A model generated the notes under the pieces. The model did not search any database, was not told the origin of the DNA, and saw nothing but the letters and a program-made list of their open reading frames with translations. This document shows, piece after piece, positions 39,553-48,627 of a DNA stretch of 64,000 nt; positions within the stretch are counted from its first letter, which is position 1; every line of letters starts with the position of its first letter. The stretch spans positions 658,286 to 722,285 of the forward strand of contig JAKMXF010000210.1 of the NCBI GenBank assembly GCA_024704765.1, in the 5' to 3' direction. This stretch comes from Oopsacas minuta. Its lineage: Eukaryota; Porifera; Hexactinellida; Lyssacinosida; Leucopsacidae. Position numbers and translations under genes: made by a program.

Positions 39553-40794
39553 ATGGCTACAGTAGCAGTAGGACCTGAAATAGAACCACTTGAAGATTCT
39601 ATTGAAAGAATTAAAGCGGAAGTTAGAGGAAAGTTTGCAGAATTTGTAGAACGGGTGCTAGCAAGAGAAGCAGCTCTTCTGGTTAAACTAGATGACATAT
39701 TTGCCATTCGAAGAGCACAAATAGAAGAATTTCAAGGAAGGAAAAGAGAACTAGAAGAGATGCGAAATCAGAACAAATCTAATCTAAGGTATGAAGAGCT
39801 GAGATCTATGCAATCAGAATTTATGAATAAGATTGAAACCAAAATAAAAGAATTAGAACACCAGCTGGTCAATTCTTTCGTTCATTTTGATTGGAGTTCC
39901 AATATTTTCAATGAACTGTCTGAGCTGGGCAATCTTCATGTGCTGGATAAATATACATTAACTCCAAAAGTTGAATACACTCACAAACAGGAAGTTGCTT
40001 TAAAGAGAAGCAAGGTAGGAGATCTGGAGGGAGAATTGTACGGACCGCGAGTTATCTGTATAGATCCTAAAAGCAATAATATATTTATCTCTGAACATAA
40101 GAATAATCGAGTTCAAAAGTTTGATAGAAATGGAAATTATTTAACAACTTTGGGAAATGGTAAAATGAAAGCTCCTGACGGAATAGCTATTCATAATGAC
40201 CAGATATACATTGCACAATATGAAGGAAATCATGTACAGGTCTATTCCCTTCTCACAGATAAATTTGTTGGACGGATCGGAGAGAAGGGATTTGGACGAG
40301 GGCAATTGGATTGTCCTACTGGACTCGCTATCAGTAAGAAGAATAGTTATCTGTACGTATGTGACAGGAAAAACTGTAGGGTACAAGTGTTCGAGCAGGG
40401 AGGTGAATACAGATCTAAATTTGGCAGCGAAAATTTAAATAATCCAACGGACATAAAGATGACTGGAGAGGAGATATTCGTGTTGGATGAGGCCAATCCC
40501 TGTATCCACGTGTTTAATTACGCAAATGAGTGTGTAAGGTCTCTAATCACCAATGGACCTAGAGAACAAACTCTAGACCCATTTTGTTTCTGTTTCGATT
40601 TAGATAGAAACTTTTATATTACCGATTTTGACAGGAATTGCGTATCTATTTTCAATCCAATCGGCGAATCCCTCGGCCAGATCGGTTCTCATACGTCAAG
40701 AGTTCTCTATACACCTTCTGGGATTGCTATAGATATGCTAGGCAGACTAATTGTCATCGACAGGAGTAACAACGGTTGTATTAGATTTTTCTAA
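39553..40794 (+). CDS. NHL-repeat propeller protein with coiled-coil head
   Basis: A single-exon protein of 413 aa. Residues 15-130 form a coiled coil (IERIKAEVRGKFAEFVERVL). From about 155 to the end are six NHL repeats making a full propeller: for example EHKNNRVQKFDRNGNYLTTL, GQLDCPTGLAISKK, CDRKNCRVQVFEQGGEY, DFDRNCVSIFNPIGE. There is no RING or B-box, so it is not a classical TRIM-NHL. A pyrimidine-rich acceptor-like site (TTATTTCTAG) lies 12 nt before the ATG. The last blade ends flush with the stop codon, as in TRIM-NHL proteins. Ligand unknown; NHL propellers bind protein or RNA. Confidence 0.85.
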   Translation: MATVAVGPEIEPLEDSIERIKAEVRGKFAEFVERVLAREAALLVKLDDIFAIRRAQIEEFQGRKRELEEMRNQNKSNLRYEELRSMQSEFMNKIETKIKELEHQLVNSFVHFDWSSNIFNELSELGNLHVLDKYTLTPKVEYTHKQEVALKRSKVGDLEGELYGPRVICIDPKSNNIFISEHKNNRVQKFDRNGNYLTTLGNGKMKAPDGIAIHNDQIYIAQYEGNHVQVYSLLTDKFVGRIGEKGFGRGQLDCPTGLAISKKNSYLYVCDRKNCRVQVFEQGGEYRSKFGSENLNNPTDIKMTGEEIFVLDEANPCIHVFNYANECVRSLITNGPREQTLDPFCFCFDLDRNFYITDFDRNCVSIFNPIGESLGQIGSHTSRVLYTPSGIAIDMLGRLIVIDRSNNGCIRFF

Positions 40795-40907
40795 TTTCAA
40801 ACCAAAAGAACACAAATAACCTAATAATATAGTCCGTACGTATATATGTATTATTATTATTATTATTTTATTCAATTTCAATTTGGAAATTTACTTGTAA
40901 TTTATAA

Positions 40908-43900
40908 TTATAATCGATTATTTCTGCTTCTTATCCAACTAACGACCTCGCTTAAGTAAGTTAATCCAGCTGAAGCTGCTATACTGTCAAACACTTCAAA
41001 ATGAGTTGACAGCTTGTCATTAGATAGTGTTTTCGAGTACTGCCCTGCACAAGGACAGAACTGTGACATGTGGTCTGCCTTGACCTGATTACACTTAAGA
41101 CAGACCAGATCCTGAAGTAAATACGTCCTTGATAGATTCTGTACTATCTCTACAAGTTCTGTTTCGATGAAGTCTCGATTGTAAGGCTGTCCACATGTAC
41201 ATTTCCAAATAATCCAACCACTTCTCTCATCATACATGTTGTTAGCATCTCGTATCACATCCAAATCCCTCGCGTAATCGCAATAGTTACACACTATCTG
41301 CGGTAGGACATAAGACCTACAGGGATTATTGAATACGCCTAGTTTGGAGAATTCTCCTACATTCAGCAATTTCAAGAGGTCGCGTTTTATCTTAGTTATT
41401 TGTGATTCTAAGTTGGAGTCAAGGGAAATTATCTTGCATATTATTTTGACAAAATTAAGGAGATCAGACTTTCCTTGTGTTTCTGAGTAATTACGGTCTT
41501 GTCTGACGTCATACACTATTTTATACATTTGTTGACTTATCACATCTTCCACTCGTTGAATTGTGTAATTTAACACACTCATTCCAATGGCAGACGGCTG
41601 TTGTGAGGAAGTTTTCTTAAGAATGGGGGTCTCTCCTCCCCTGGTTATATTGTACTCGTCATGTGCGTGAGTATAAATATCTGTGATATGCTCTTCTATC
41701 ACTCTGCTAAACATTTGCTTGTAATCTGGGTCATTGGCCAAGTAATCTTGTAGATTCCATCGCATGTCAAGTTTTCTTTCTTCAGAAATGAGCTCGTTCT
41801 GAGTTGTTTCTACAAGCACACCTCCGTAATTGGCAGTATCCATCCACAAGAGATATTCCCAGCACTGCACATGTTCCAGTCCAACATAATGAAATAAATC
41901 TTTATTATGAATACTGCTAAGAATAAACTCTGAGTATGATAGAGCATCTTCTATCTTCTTCTTTCTAGTACTAATCACGAGTTTGTTAAAGGAAGCGTAT
42001 ATAATGCTGGCTCCCAGCCTTTTGAACTCTGCGATGAATTGCATGAATATCTTCTTCATCAGTTTGTGTATCATCCTACAGAGTCCGGGCTCGTAGAGTA
42101 AAGAAGAAGGAGACTTTAGCCAACGATAGAAATGTTGTTGTAGAATATCAGCCATCTCGTTACCCTTATGGATATCTTTAACCCAGCTCCATACCATAGA
42201 CCTGAGGATTTTAAATGTAGGCGAGCAGAGTGCAGCTTCGTCGAATGAAGATAGAATGTTGCTCGAGCTGACTCCACTCTCAAGCATTTCTTCTAGAGAG
42301 GCTTGAGGGATAAAGTCAAAGCTGATGGAGGATACAGTTCCTCCTTCATAGTCATTGATATGAGAGGATTGGAGAATAGCAACGAGGGCAAGAGAGTGCA
42401 CTGCAAACTCAATGCATACAGTAGCATAAGTGCCAGGATTGTTTAGCTCCACCTGTTTTACTTCGTTGGGATTTGAAAGGAAACGGAAATCAGTTTGTTG
42501 TTTTCCTCCCAAGTCTGGATCTGGTGAGCGGGACACCCAGAGTAAATGGTTATTACGTGTAAGGTTTCGCGAGAAATAAATATCTACCAAGAACCCAAGT
42601 ACATCCTGTGAAATATTTCCTACTGGAACACCTCCATAACGTGAGAGCTGCTTCTGTAGTTCAAAACTGTGTAATGAAACAAGAAAAGAAGAAAGCATTG
42701 ATTTGGCGGCTACTCTCTGCCAATCTAGAGCTGGGTAGTTGTTATCACTGTCACTGAACGCAAGTTGAACAAGAGGAAAGTCTTTGAGAGAATGAATGGA
42801 TTTGGACAGCTCGCTACGGGATAAGCTAGTTTGTAACAAAACTATTGTAGGTCCTTTCTTCTCTCGGTTGTACTCACCTAACAATTTATCGATATGCTTA
42901 AATGCTTGTCTGTACTCTGTGTCAACTCTAGCTTCGAAAGAATATTCTTGTTGTGGTAAGGGGTTAACTTGACCCGTGTCATTAAATGACTGCCATTCAT
43001 TCTCGTAAACTTTTGAAAGATTCGAAAGTTTGTTTTTCCTAATTGTGTCCAGGATAAAAGTATGACATTTTCTAACTCCTGTAACAAAGATCCCGATAAT
43101 TCCTCTAGATTCCTTCCCACTCTGGTACAAATAAATAATTTTCATTTCTTTTCGTAAATAATTTGATTCTGTTTCTTGCTTTGAGCTGAGATGATGAAGT
43201 TCAAACACATCGACCTCTCCGCTAGCCACCGATCTTGTGAACTCTTTGTTTACGCTACAAACACAGCCAAACTCCTTTATTATTCTGAACATCAGAGGAA
43301 CTTGAGTTTCATAAATACCTTCGACATTAGGCCCAGAAAGTTGCATCGTCCATGAGCTAATCTGCTCGATGAAATGTCTTTCTGGAATTCTAAATTCGTA
43401 AAGATATTTGGCTGGACAGGAGCGTGGTAGGTGCTTATTCACTTTTCTACAGACACTTCCTTGCAGCTCAAAATCTTCAGGGGCCTTGCAGTTAATGTAG
43501 AATATTCTTGGAATCTGTAGCTTGATTGTGTGTAGATCTCTGCCCAGTAATACCCATAAGATGAAACGCCCGGGTGTTAGGTCTTCGCAGATCTCAATAA
43601 TCTCCCAAGCATCCTCTCCGAGAGAGATAGTTTGCTTCCTCAGAAAGTCAGTCATATTTCGGTGAGTTGGTTCACTTTCTATTGACATGCCGAGTATTTG
43701 TCGCTCAACACCCTGAGAGGCGCTATGGCTTTTAGCAAGTTTACGGTTTTTTCTTTGTATCTGCCATTTCTTTTTGTGAAAACTTACCCAATCTTCCATC
43801 TCTTTCTTACTGGTTCCTATTGATGGAGGGTTACCCAATGCTATCCGCCAGTTTACTTGAGTAGTTTGGTCACTAGCAATATTCTTCTTAAATTTACAGA

Positions 43901-46900
43901 GTTTATTCTTTCTCTTCTTACTAACTAACTCATCTTCCATCCCTGAAGCTTTTCTCTTCCTACTCTCATTGTTATGAGCCTTACTAATAATCTCAAGATG
44001 TTGCTCATGAGTTACATAACTGAATAAATCAGAGATTCGCTTCTGTTTGAAAACATCATTCTTCTCTAGCATCCTCTTGTGTAGCCAATCAGGGTGCTGG
44101 ACACGAGGCACTGGATTGCTAATCCCTTGCAGAGTAGCAGGAATAGTTATTATCTTCTGAATTGTGCTGTTCAGTCTTTCTATGTAGTATTCCCAGTCTA
44201 AGAGAGACCGCAAATCAAAATCAATTAGAGAGGAATCTTTCAGCCATTTCCTCAGATAATGTTTCTTTACACTTACTTCGGAGTGGAAAATAGCGAGTGG
44301 GATTGCCCGCTCTGTAACTGGAGCACCTTCTGGCTTCTTTGCTATTACGAATCTACAAGCAAGACCTTTGTCTTTAACCATTTGATCACCCAGGAATTCT
44401 GCGAGGCGTTTAGCTGTACTGATAGAAGTAGATTTCTGTTCTCCGTAGTCTTCCAGTTTCCGTGACATACTTCTGCTTTCTGCTATCAATTCAAATAACT
44501 CCTCATCTCCCATGTTCTCAGCTTTCTTGTATAAAATGTCTAACCAATAATCTGCAACTTTTGCAACTTCTGAGAAGCATTCTTCCAAGGTTTTACCCTT
44601 GAGGAAGCTAGCGAACACTTCAGACTGAAATATTTTGATTATTTGTAATTCTCCTCTCCTCTTCACTTCAAAACCTTTCAATTCTGCAAGCGAACCGTCA
44701 AAATTAAATACAGCATATCTCTTTTTTAGTTTCCTGCCTTCTTCTTTTGCTGCAGGAAGTACCATTGCTTGGTAAGGCCCGTCAACTTCAAAGAAAATAG
44801 AATTTTCTACTCTAGTAGCATAGACTAAGTTCTCAGGATCTTGCAGAGTCTGGTACTGGTCATTTGTAAAGTATTCCTGCACCATCTTATTTAACATGGC
44901 ACCTGGATAAGAGATGTTCAGTTTAGCTTTTTTCTTGTCTGTGGTATTGACTGCTACATTTTCTGGGAAACTTGACGGTAAAATACACCAAATTCCATCA
45001 GTGTCCAACTCGAGTGGCCTTCCTATCTGCTCCACTATTTCTTTAGCTTTGGTGATTATTTTAGCTCCAGTGTAACACACAATGCCAGCCATTTCCATTG
45101 AGTACCATCTTGCACCCTTTCTCATTACATACCCGTAAAATGAATTGAGAAGGCATTTGTGTGCTAATTGAAGGGAGTCATAAAGAATTACCATTCCATT
45201 ACATTTCTTCTCTTCCGTAGGGTCGCTGGATTTCTTTGATTCTTCCAATTTCTTCTTCCAACTTTTCAAAAGACCTTTGAACTCATACCTCCTATTCCTG
45301 AAATCTCTAACCGTATCAACATAGAACGGATGTTCTCGCATACACACAGTTGTCAATCTCTTCTCTTGTCTGGTTACTCGTATCTTCTTGTATGCTTTTC
45401 TACAATATTCTTGCAGTCTTTTCTTCTCAAAACTAGCTTGTTCTTCTTTAGAGAGACTATGAAAAGGACTTGGTGCAACTCCTGGAACTACCGACACAAA
45501 CTCCGCTTCTAATTGCTGTCTAATATTTTGAATTTCACTCCTAGAAGCGGGCATAAAGTCTCCTCTCCACATCCATTCCATATCCCTCTGACACCTTGAA
45601 GAAGGTCTATTGAAGCTACAGGCTGCGCACGTGGCTTCGTCTACAACAGCTGAGGGCTGGAGTCTGTTTGTTAGGATAATGTTAGGGTACATGGCTCCTA
45701 CGTCAAGATGATAGATAAGTGGGTACTCATACCGATTGGGGGTGTCTCTTAATTCCACTAACTTGCTACGAATCTGTTCACATACTCCTTCGAAGTTTAT
45801 AACTGTTTCTAAAGAGATACCCTCTTCCTTCACAATAGCATGTATCATCGTATCTTCAATCCCATCGATTAGTTTCTGACAGGCAGCAGGAACAATTTTG
45901 AAGCGATAAGGTATATTTGCTCTGAAAACACCTGACTCTATCGCCTCTACGTGACCACCCACATACGTCTCTGAGTCCAGCATGTGTCCATCATCTGTGA
46001 GTTTGTTTAGAATATTTTCTTGCTTGTTAGGGAAGATAACATTGGCTTCGTAAGCCTTTACCATCAGTAGAGCCTCACAGAGTGTTCCGGTTCCCTTACG
46101 CAGCACTTCGTCAGGTTCTAGTGGTATGATGGTTGAGAGAGCGAAAACGAACGGATGAACATATTTAACATAGAGGTAGTAAGTAGCTACTGCATCGGAT
46201 ACTGAATAGTTGGAGAGGCCCTGAGGATCTTCACTAGCCATTCTACACATATCCTCTGGATCTATCTCCACAGGATTGTAGCGTAGTTTAGCTCTAGTAG
46301 CTGCTTTCAAGTGTTGACTCCCCACAGGGAGATAACTGTCCCGTTTTACCCATCTGTACGCGTCCATGTGTATCGCATGACGAGATTTGTATTCATTCTG
46401 ATTGTCTGGAGCAAATCCTAACTCTTCTGCAAGATTTATATTGAAATGAGCCATCCTAGCATCAACGAATGGCCAATCGAACATATCTCCATTATAAGTG
46501 ACGATTATATTCGGTCGGACATCTTTGATATGATCAACAAACCGCTCAAGCAGAGACTTTTCGTCTGGTTCATTGAAAACTATAAACGGTCCCTGGTATT
46601 CAGGTCTAGGAGTAAATTCAAAATCGTCAACATCTTTAGAGATGATATCTCTGTTAGTGATTAGGTAGCCTTGACAATCTATCATATAGGATATCATCAT
46701 TATTGAGTCAGTTGCTGAGTCAGGGAATTTCAGTGGTAGTTTGGTGGTTTCTATATCAAAAGCAAGTATTATTGGCTCTGGACGAGCCGGGTCATCATGG
46801 AACCTAATTTCTGGCGGATTACTGCCATGCCCTTTAACATGATACCACAATCCGCAGAATATTTGTAAGTCAATGCTAACTCTAACATGATAAGGGACAT

Positions 46901-47498
46901 CATATTCCCGAATATCAATTATGTTTTCTCTCTGGTCAGTTATCTTTGGTGCGTTAGATACTACCTCTTCTGACACGGATAGATTGTGTGAGAAGAGACT
47001 TTCATCATAAATTGGATTAGTTGACTTTTGATTCTTTTTCACCGCAGGCATTATGTCTCGTTTTGCTTTTATTAGATCTTCAACTGAGTAAAAGCGCAAC
47101 TTTAGAAACATAGCTTTGATCCCTATCAAATGATTTGGAAGATCCAAGTTTTCTTTTTCAATAATTTCTATTGTTGCTAGTCTCCCAGAAAGTTTTCTGC
47201 TGATATAGGTACTCACTTCTTTTTCAGTTCCTTTCTTTGTTCCGATATAAAAGTAGGGTTGATAAGGGATCGTAACTTTGAACCTGCCCCCATCATCCTC
47301 AATGAAGTAATAGTCCACTGCACTGACCAGCCTCTTATCTTCATCCATAACATCTGCCGGATGCATGTTTATCAGGAATCCTAGTCTCTTGGCATGTTCT
47401 CGATATCTATCAAACCCGAACTTAGAATCCATCTCATCGTTTTTGAGAGCCCTCAAATACCGATTAGACTGTTGTGGTTCTTCTATAGGGACTGACAT
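40908..47498 (-). CDS. POLE: DNA polymerase epsilon catalytic subunit
   Basis: A single-exon protein of 2196 aa from the ATG at 47498 (MSVPIEEP); human is 2286. It is the leading-strand replicative polymerase. The proofreading exonuclease is intact: Exo I FDIETTKLPLKFPD, Exo II VTYNGDMFDWPF, Exo III NYSVSDAVATYYLY. Polymerase motifs: YHLDVGAMYPNIILTNRLQP (motif A), LNSFYGYVMRKGARWYSMEM (motif B), RPLELDTDGIWCILP (motif C, with the epsilon-type DTDG). ATCAACSFN is the Cys pair of the Fe-S site. The inactive C-terminal half is present, and two zinc-binding motifs close it: CNYCDYARD with CTCGQPYN, then CLKCNQVKADH with CPCAGQY. The frame is open 26 codons further upstream but only from a TTG. 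An acceptor-like CCCTCTATCAG lies about 32 nt before the chosen ATG. Confidence 0.96.
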   Translation of the reverse strand: MSVPIEEPQQSNRYLRALKNDEMDSKFGFDRYREHAKRLGFLINMHPADVMDEDKRLVSAVDYYFIEDDGGRFKVTIPYQPYFYIGTKKGTEKEVSTYISRKLSGRLATIEIIEKENLDLPNHLIGIKAMFLKLRFYSVEDLIKAKRDIMPAVKKNQKSTNPIYDESLFSHNLSVSEEVVSNAPKITDQRENIIDIREYDVPYHVRVSIDLQIFCGLWYHVKGHGSNPPEIRFHDDPARPEPIILAFDIETTKLPLKFPDSATDSIMMISYMIDCQGYLITNRDIISKDVDDFEFTPRPEYQGPFIVFNEPDEKSLLERFVDHIKDVRPNIIVTYNGDMFDWPFVDARMAHFNINLAEELGFAPDNQNEYKSRHAIHMDAYRWVKRDSYLPVGSQHLKAATRAKLRYNPVEIDPEDMCRMASEDPQGLSNYSVSDAVATYYLYVKYVHPFVFALSTIIPLEPDEVLRKGTGTLCEALLMVKAYEANVIFPNKQENILNKLTDDGHMLDSETYVGGHVEAIESGVFRANIPYRFKIVPAACQKLIDGIEDTMIHAIVKEEGISLETVINFEGVCEQIRSKLVELRDTPNRYEYPLIYHLDVGAMYPNIILTNRLQPSAVVDEATCAACSFNRPSSRCQRDMEWMWRGDFMPASRSEIQNIRQQLEAEFVSVVPGVAPSPFHSLSKEEQASFEKKRLQEYCRKAYKKIRVTRQEKRLTTVCMREHPFYVDTVRDFRNRRYEFKGLLKSWKKKLEESKKSSDPTEEKKCNGMVILYDSLQLAHKCLLNSFYGYVMRKGARWYSMEMAGIVCYTGAKIITKAKEIVEQIGRPLELDTDGIWCILPSSFPENVAVNTTDKKKAKLNISYPGAMLNKMVQEYFTNDQYQTLQDPENLVYATRVENSIFFEVDGPYQAMVLPAAKEEGRKLKKRYAVFNFDGSLAELKGFEVKRRGELQIIKIFQSEVFASFLKGKTLEECFSEVAKVADYWLDILYKKAENMGDEELFELIAESRSMSRKLEDYGEQKSTSISTAKRLAEFLGDQMVKDKGLACRFVIAKKPEGAPVTERAIPLAIFHSEVSVKKHYLRKWLKDSSLIDFDLRSLLDWEYYIERLNSTIQKIITIPATLQGISNPVPRVQHPDWLHKRMLEKNDVFKQKRISDLFSYVTHEQHLEIISKAHNNESRKRKASGMEDELVSKKRKNKLCKFKKNIASDQTTQVNWRIALGNPPSIGTSKKEMEDWVSFHKKKWQIQRKNRKLAKSHSASQGVERQILGMSIESEPTHRNMTDFLRKQTISLGEDAWEIIEICEDLTPGRFILWVLLGRDLHTIKLQIPRIFYINCKAPEDFELQGSVCRKVNKHLPRSCPAKYLYEFRIPERHFIEQISSWTMQLSGPNVEGIYETQVPLMFRIIKEFGCVCSVNKEFTRSVASGEVDVFELHHLSSKQETESNYLRKEMKIIYLYQSGKESRGIIGIFVTGVRKCHTFILDTIRKNKLSNLSKVYENEWQSFNDTGQVNPLPQQEYSFEARVDTEYRQAFKHIDKLLGEYNREKKGPTIVLLQTSLSRSELSKSIHSLKDFPLVQLAFSDSDNNYPALDWQRVAAKSMLSSFLVSLHSFELQKQLSRYGGVPVGNISQDVLGFLVDIYFSRNLTRNNHLLWVSRSPDPDLGGKQQTDFRFLSNPNEVKQVELNNPGTYATVCIEFAVHSLALVAILQSSHINDYEGGTVSSISFDFIPQASLEEMLESGVSSSNILSSFDEAALCSPTFKILRSMVWSWVKDIHKGNEMADILQQHFYRWLKSPSSLLYEPGLCRMIHKLMKKIFMQFIAEFKRLGASIIYASFNKLVISTRKKKIEDALSYSEFILSSIHNKDLFHYVGLEHVQCWEYLLWMDTANYGGVLVETTQNELISEERKLDMRWNLQDYLANDPDYKQMFSRVIEEHITDIYTHAHDEYNITRGGETPILKKTSSQQPSAIGMSVLNYTIQRVEDVISQQMYKIVYDVRQDRNYSETQGKSDLLNFVKIICKIISLDSNLESQITKIKRDLLKLLNVGEFSKLGVFNNPCRSYVLPQIVCNYCDYARDLDVIRDANNMYDERSGWIIWKCTCGQPYNRDFIETELVEIVQNLSRTYLLQDLVCLKCNQVKADHMSQFCPCAGQYSKTLSNDKLSTHFEVFDSIAASAGLTYLSEVVSWIRSRNNRL

Positions 47499-48001
47499 TC
47501 TTTTAGCAATTTTATGTGATCTAATCTGTCTGATAGAGGGAGAAATATACAATTTATTTTTTAGGTTCACTAACAATAAGATCGCTTATTAACTTTTGTA
47601 ATTAATCTTTAGCTCTAAACCCGTATCTTCTCCTGAAAGTTATTCTGATTTAACATTCAAGAGAAATTATCCTTTGTATTAATAAATAATTTGATTTCTA
47701 TTATCCTACACTATCATTTCCTGAAATCTCCACGTAGGTATTTATTTGATTGTTTGTGTACTTTTCTGTTTCCTCAGAGTATATTTGTTAAATAGAACTT
47801 TACAAATTTAATACTGTAATGTCTGTAATGATTTCGTATTATGTTTGTGTATTTATTAGGAAAATATTCTTCTAAATTCGGAAACTTAAATTAATGTTAA
47901 AATTGTATGTCCACTTACATGACGTGACACAAACTTATTATGTTTTATTCATGTGTATAAAAGAGTGTAACACGTCCAGGATATACATCCCAAATATTCA
48001 A
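47499..48001. other. Divergent intergenic region, POLE to bZIP-like gene
   Basis: About 500 bp between oppositely oriented genes. An in-frame extension of the + gene from 47894 has AT-driven composition. No repeat or RNA gene seen. Confidence 0.45.
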
Positions 48002-48307
48002 ATGGCTGAAAAGCTTGGAGCATCCACAGTGTATTCAGTCTTTGTATCGATTTTAAAAATTGAGCATAGTGTCAAAATATCCTTCGATAATCTTTTTGAC
48101 AATATCGACGAAGAAAAAATTGGTTCTATAGAATGGGTGAAGTTTGAAAATATTATTCAAGGAGCTTATATACTCCCTGACTATACGGAAGTACATAAAG
48201 CTAGGTTAGAAAATTTGCGTCGAACAGTTAAGAATAGAAGAACTAGTCAGAGATATTATCAAAGAAAGAAGAATCTGAATGGGAAGGATTCTGTAGAGAA
48301 AGACTAA
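48002..48307 (+). CDS. Small basic bZIP-like protein (copy 1)
   Basis: A single-exon protein of 101 aa from MAEKLGASTV; the frame is open to an ATG at 47894 (137 aa). The N-terminal 60 residues are helical and acidic (FDNLFDNIDEEKIG). Next come KFENII and a basic tract RLENLRRTVKNRRTSQRYYQ followed by RKK. The basic tract resembles the Maf-type bZIP region (RRTLKNRGYAQSCR), although the critical Arg after the Cys position is Tyr here. No leucine zipper follows; the protein ends within 12 residues. A second gene of the same design (51713-52141) lies 3.4 kb away, inside the formin intron, and shares KFEN(I/L)I and the basic tract. Probably a lineage-specific DNA-binding or adaptor protein; function not assigned. 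Confidence 0.5.
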   Translation: MAEKLGASTVYSVFVSILKIEHSVKISFDNLFDNIDEEKIGSIEWVKFENIIQGAYILPDYTEVHKARLENLRRTVKNRRTSQRYYQRKKNLNGKDSVEKD

Positions 48308-48627
48308 ATGCCTCTCACTGTTATAATAAATAAATTCATAAAAATGCAGCCTCAAACAATTCAAGTATCAAAGCTAAATTTTGTGTAAACAAATGAATTC
48401 TTATTTCAGAATACCAATGATTAAAAGGGGTGCCTAGAGCCGTGGGGCGGGAACTAATCGTACTTCTTACATTATTTAACATTTATTCTTAAGAGTAATT
48501 CTTAGTATATATATGAGTCTTAAATATAAAATAGGATAAATTAATGCATCTAAGAAATGGTACATTGGATTCCTGGAAAAATATTCATCCTAACCATGAA
48601 ATTAGCTTATACATTAATGATATACTT
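48308..48627. other. Convergent intergenic region, bZIP-like to formin
   Basis: 320 bp. A GC-rich island near 48428-48453 (GGGGTGCCTAGAGCCGTGGG, then GCGGGAAC) stands out against AT-rich surroundings and includes an E2F-like GGCGGGAA. No gene assigned. Confidence 0.45.

Noticed and set aside
40908-47498. POLE as a processed retrocopy
   Set aside because: The frame is intact over 2196 codons with all exonuclease, polymerase and zinc motifs, and there is no poly-A tract or flanking duplication visible; many other genes here are also intronless.
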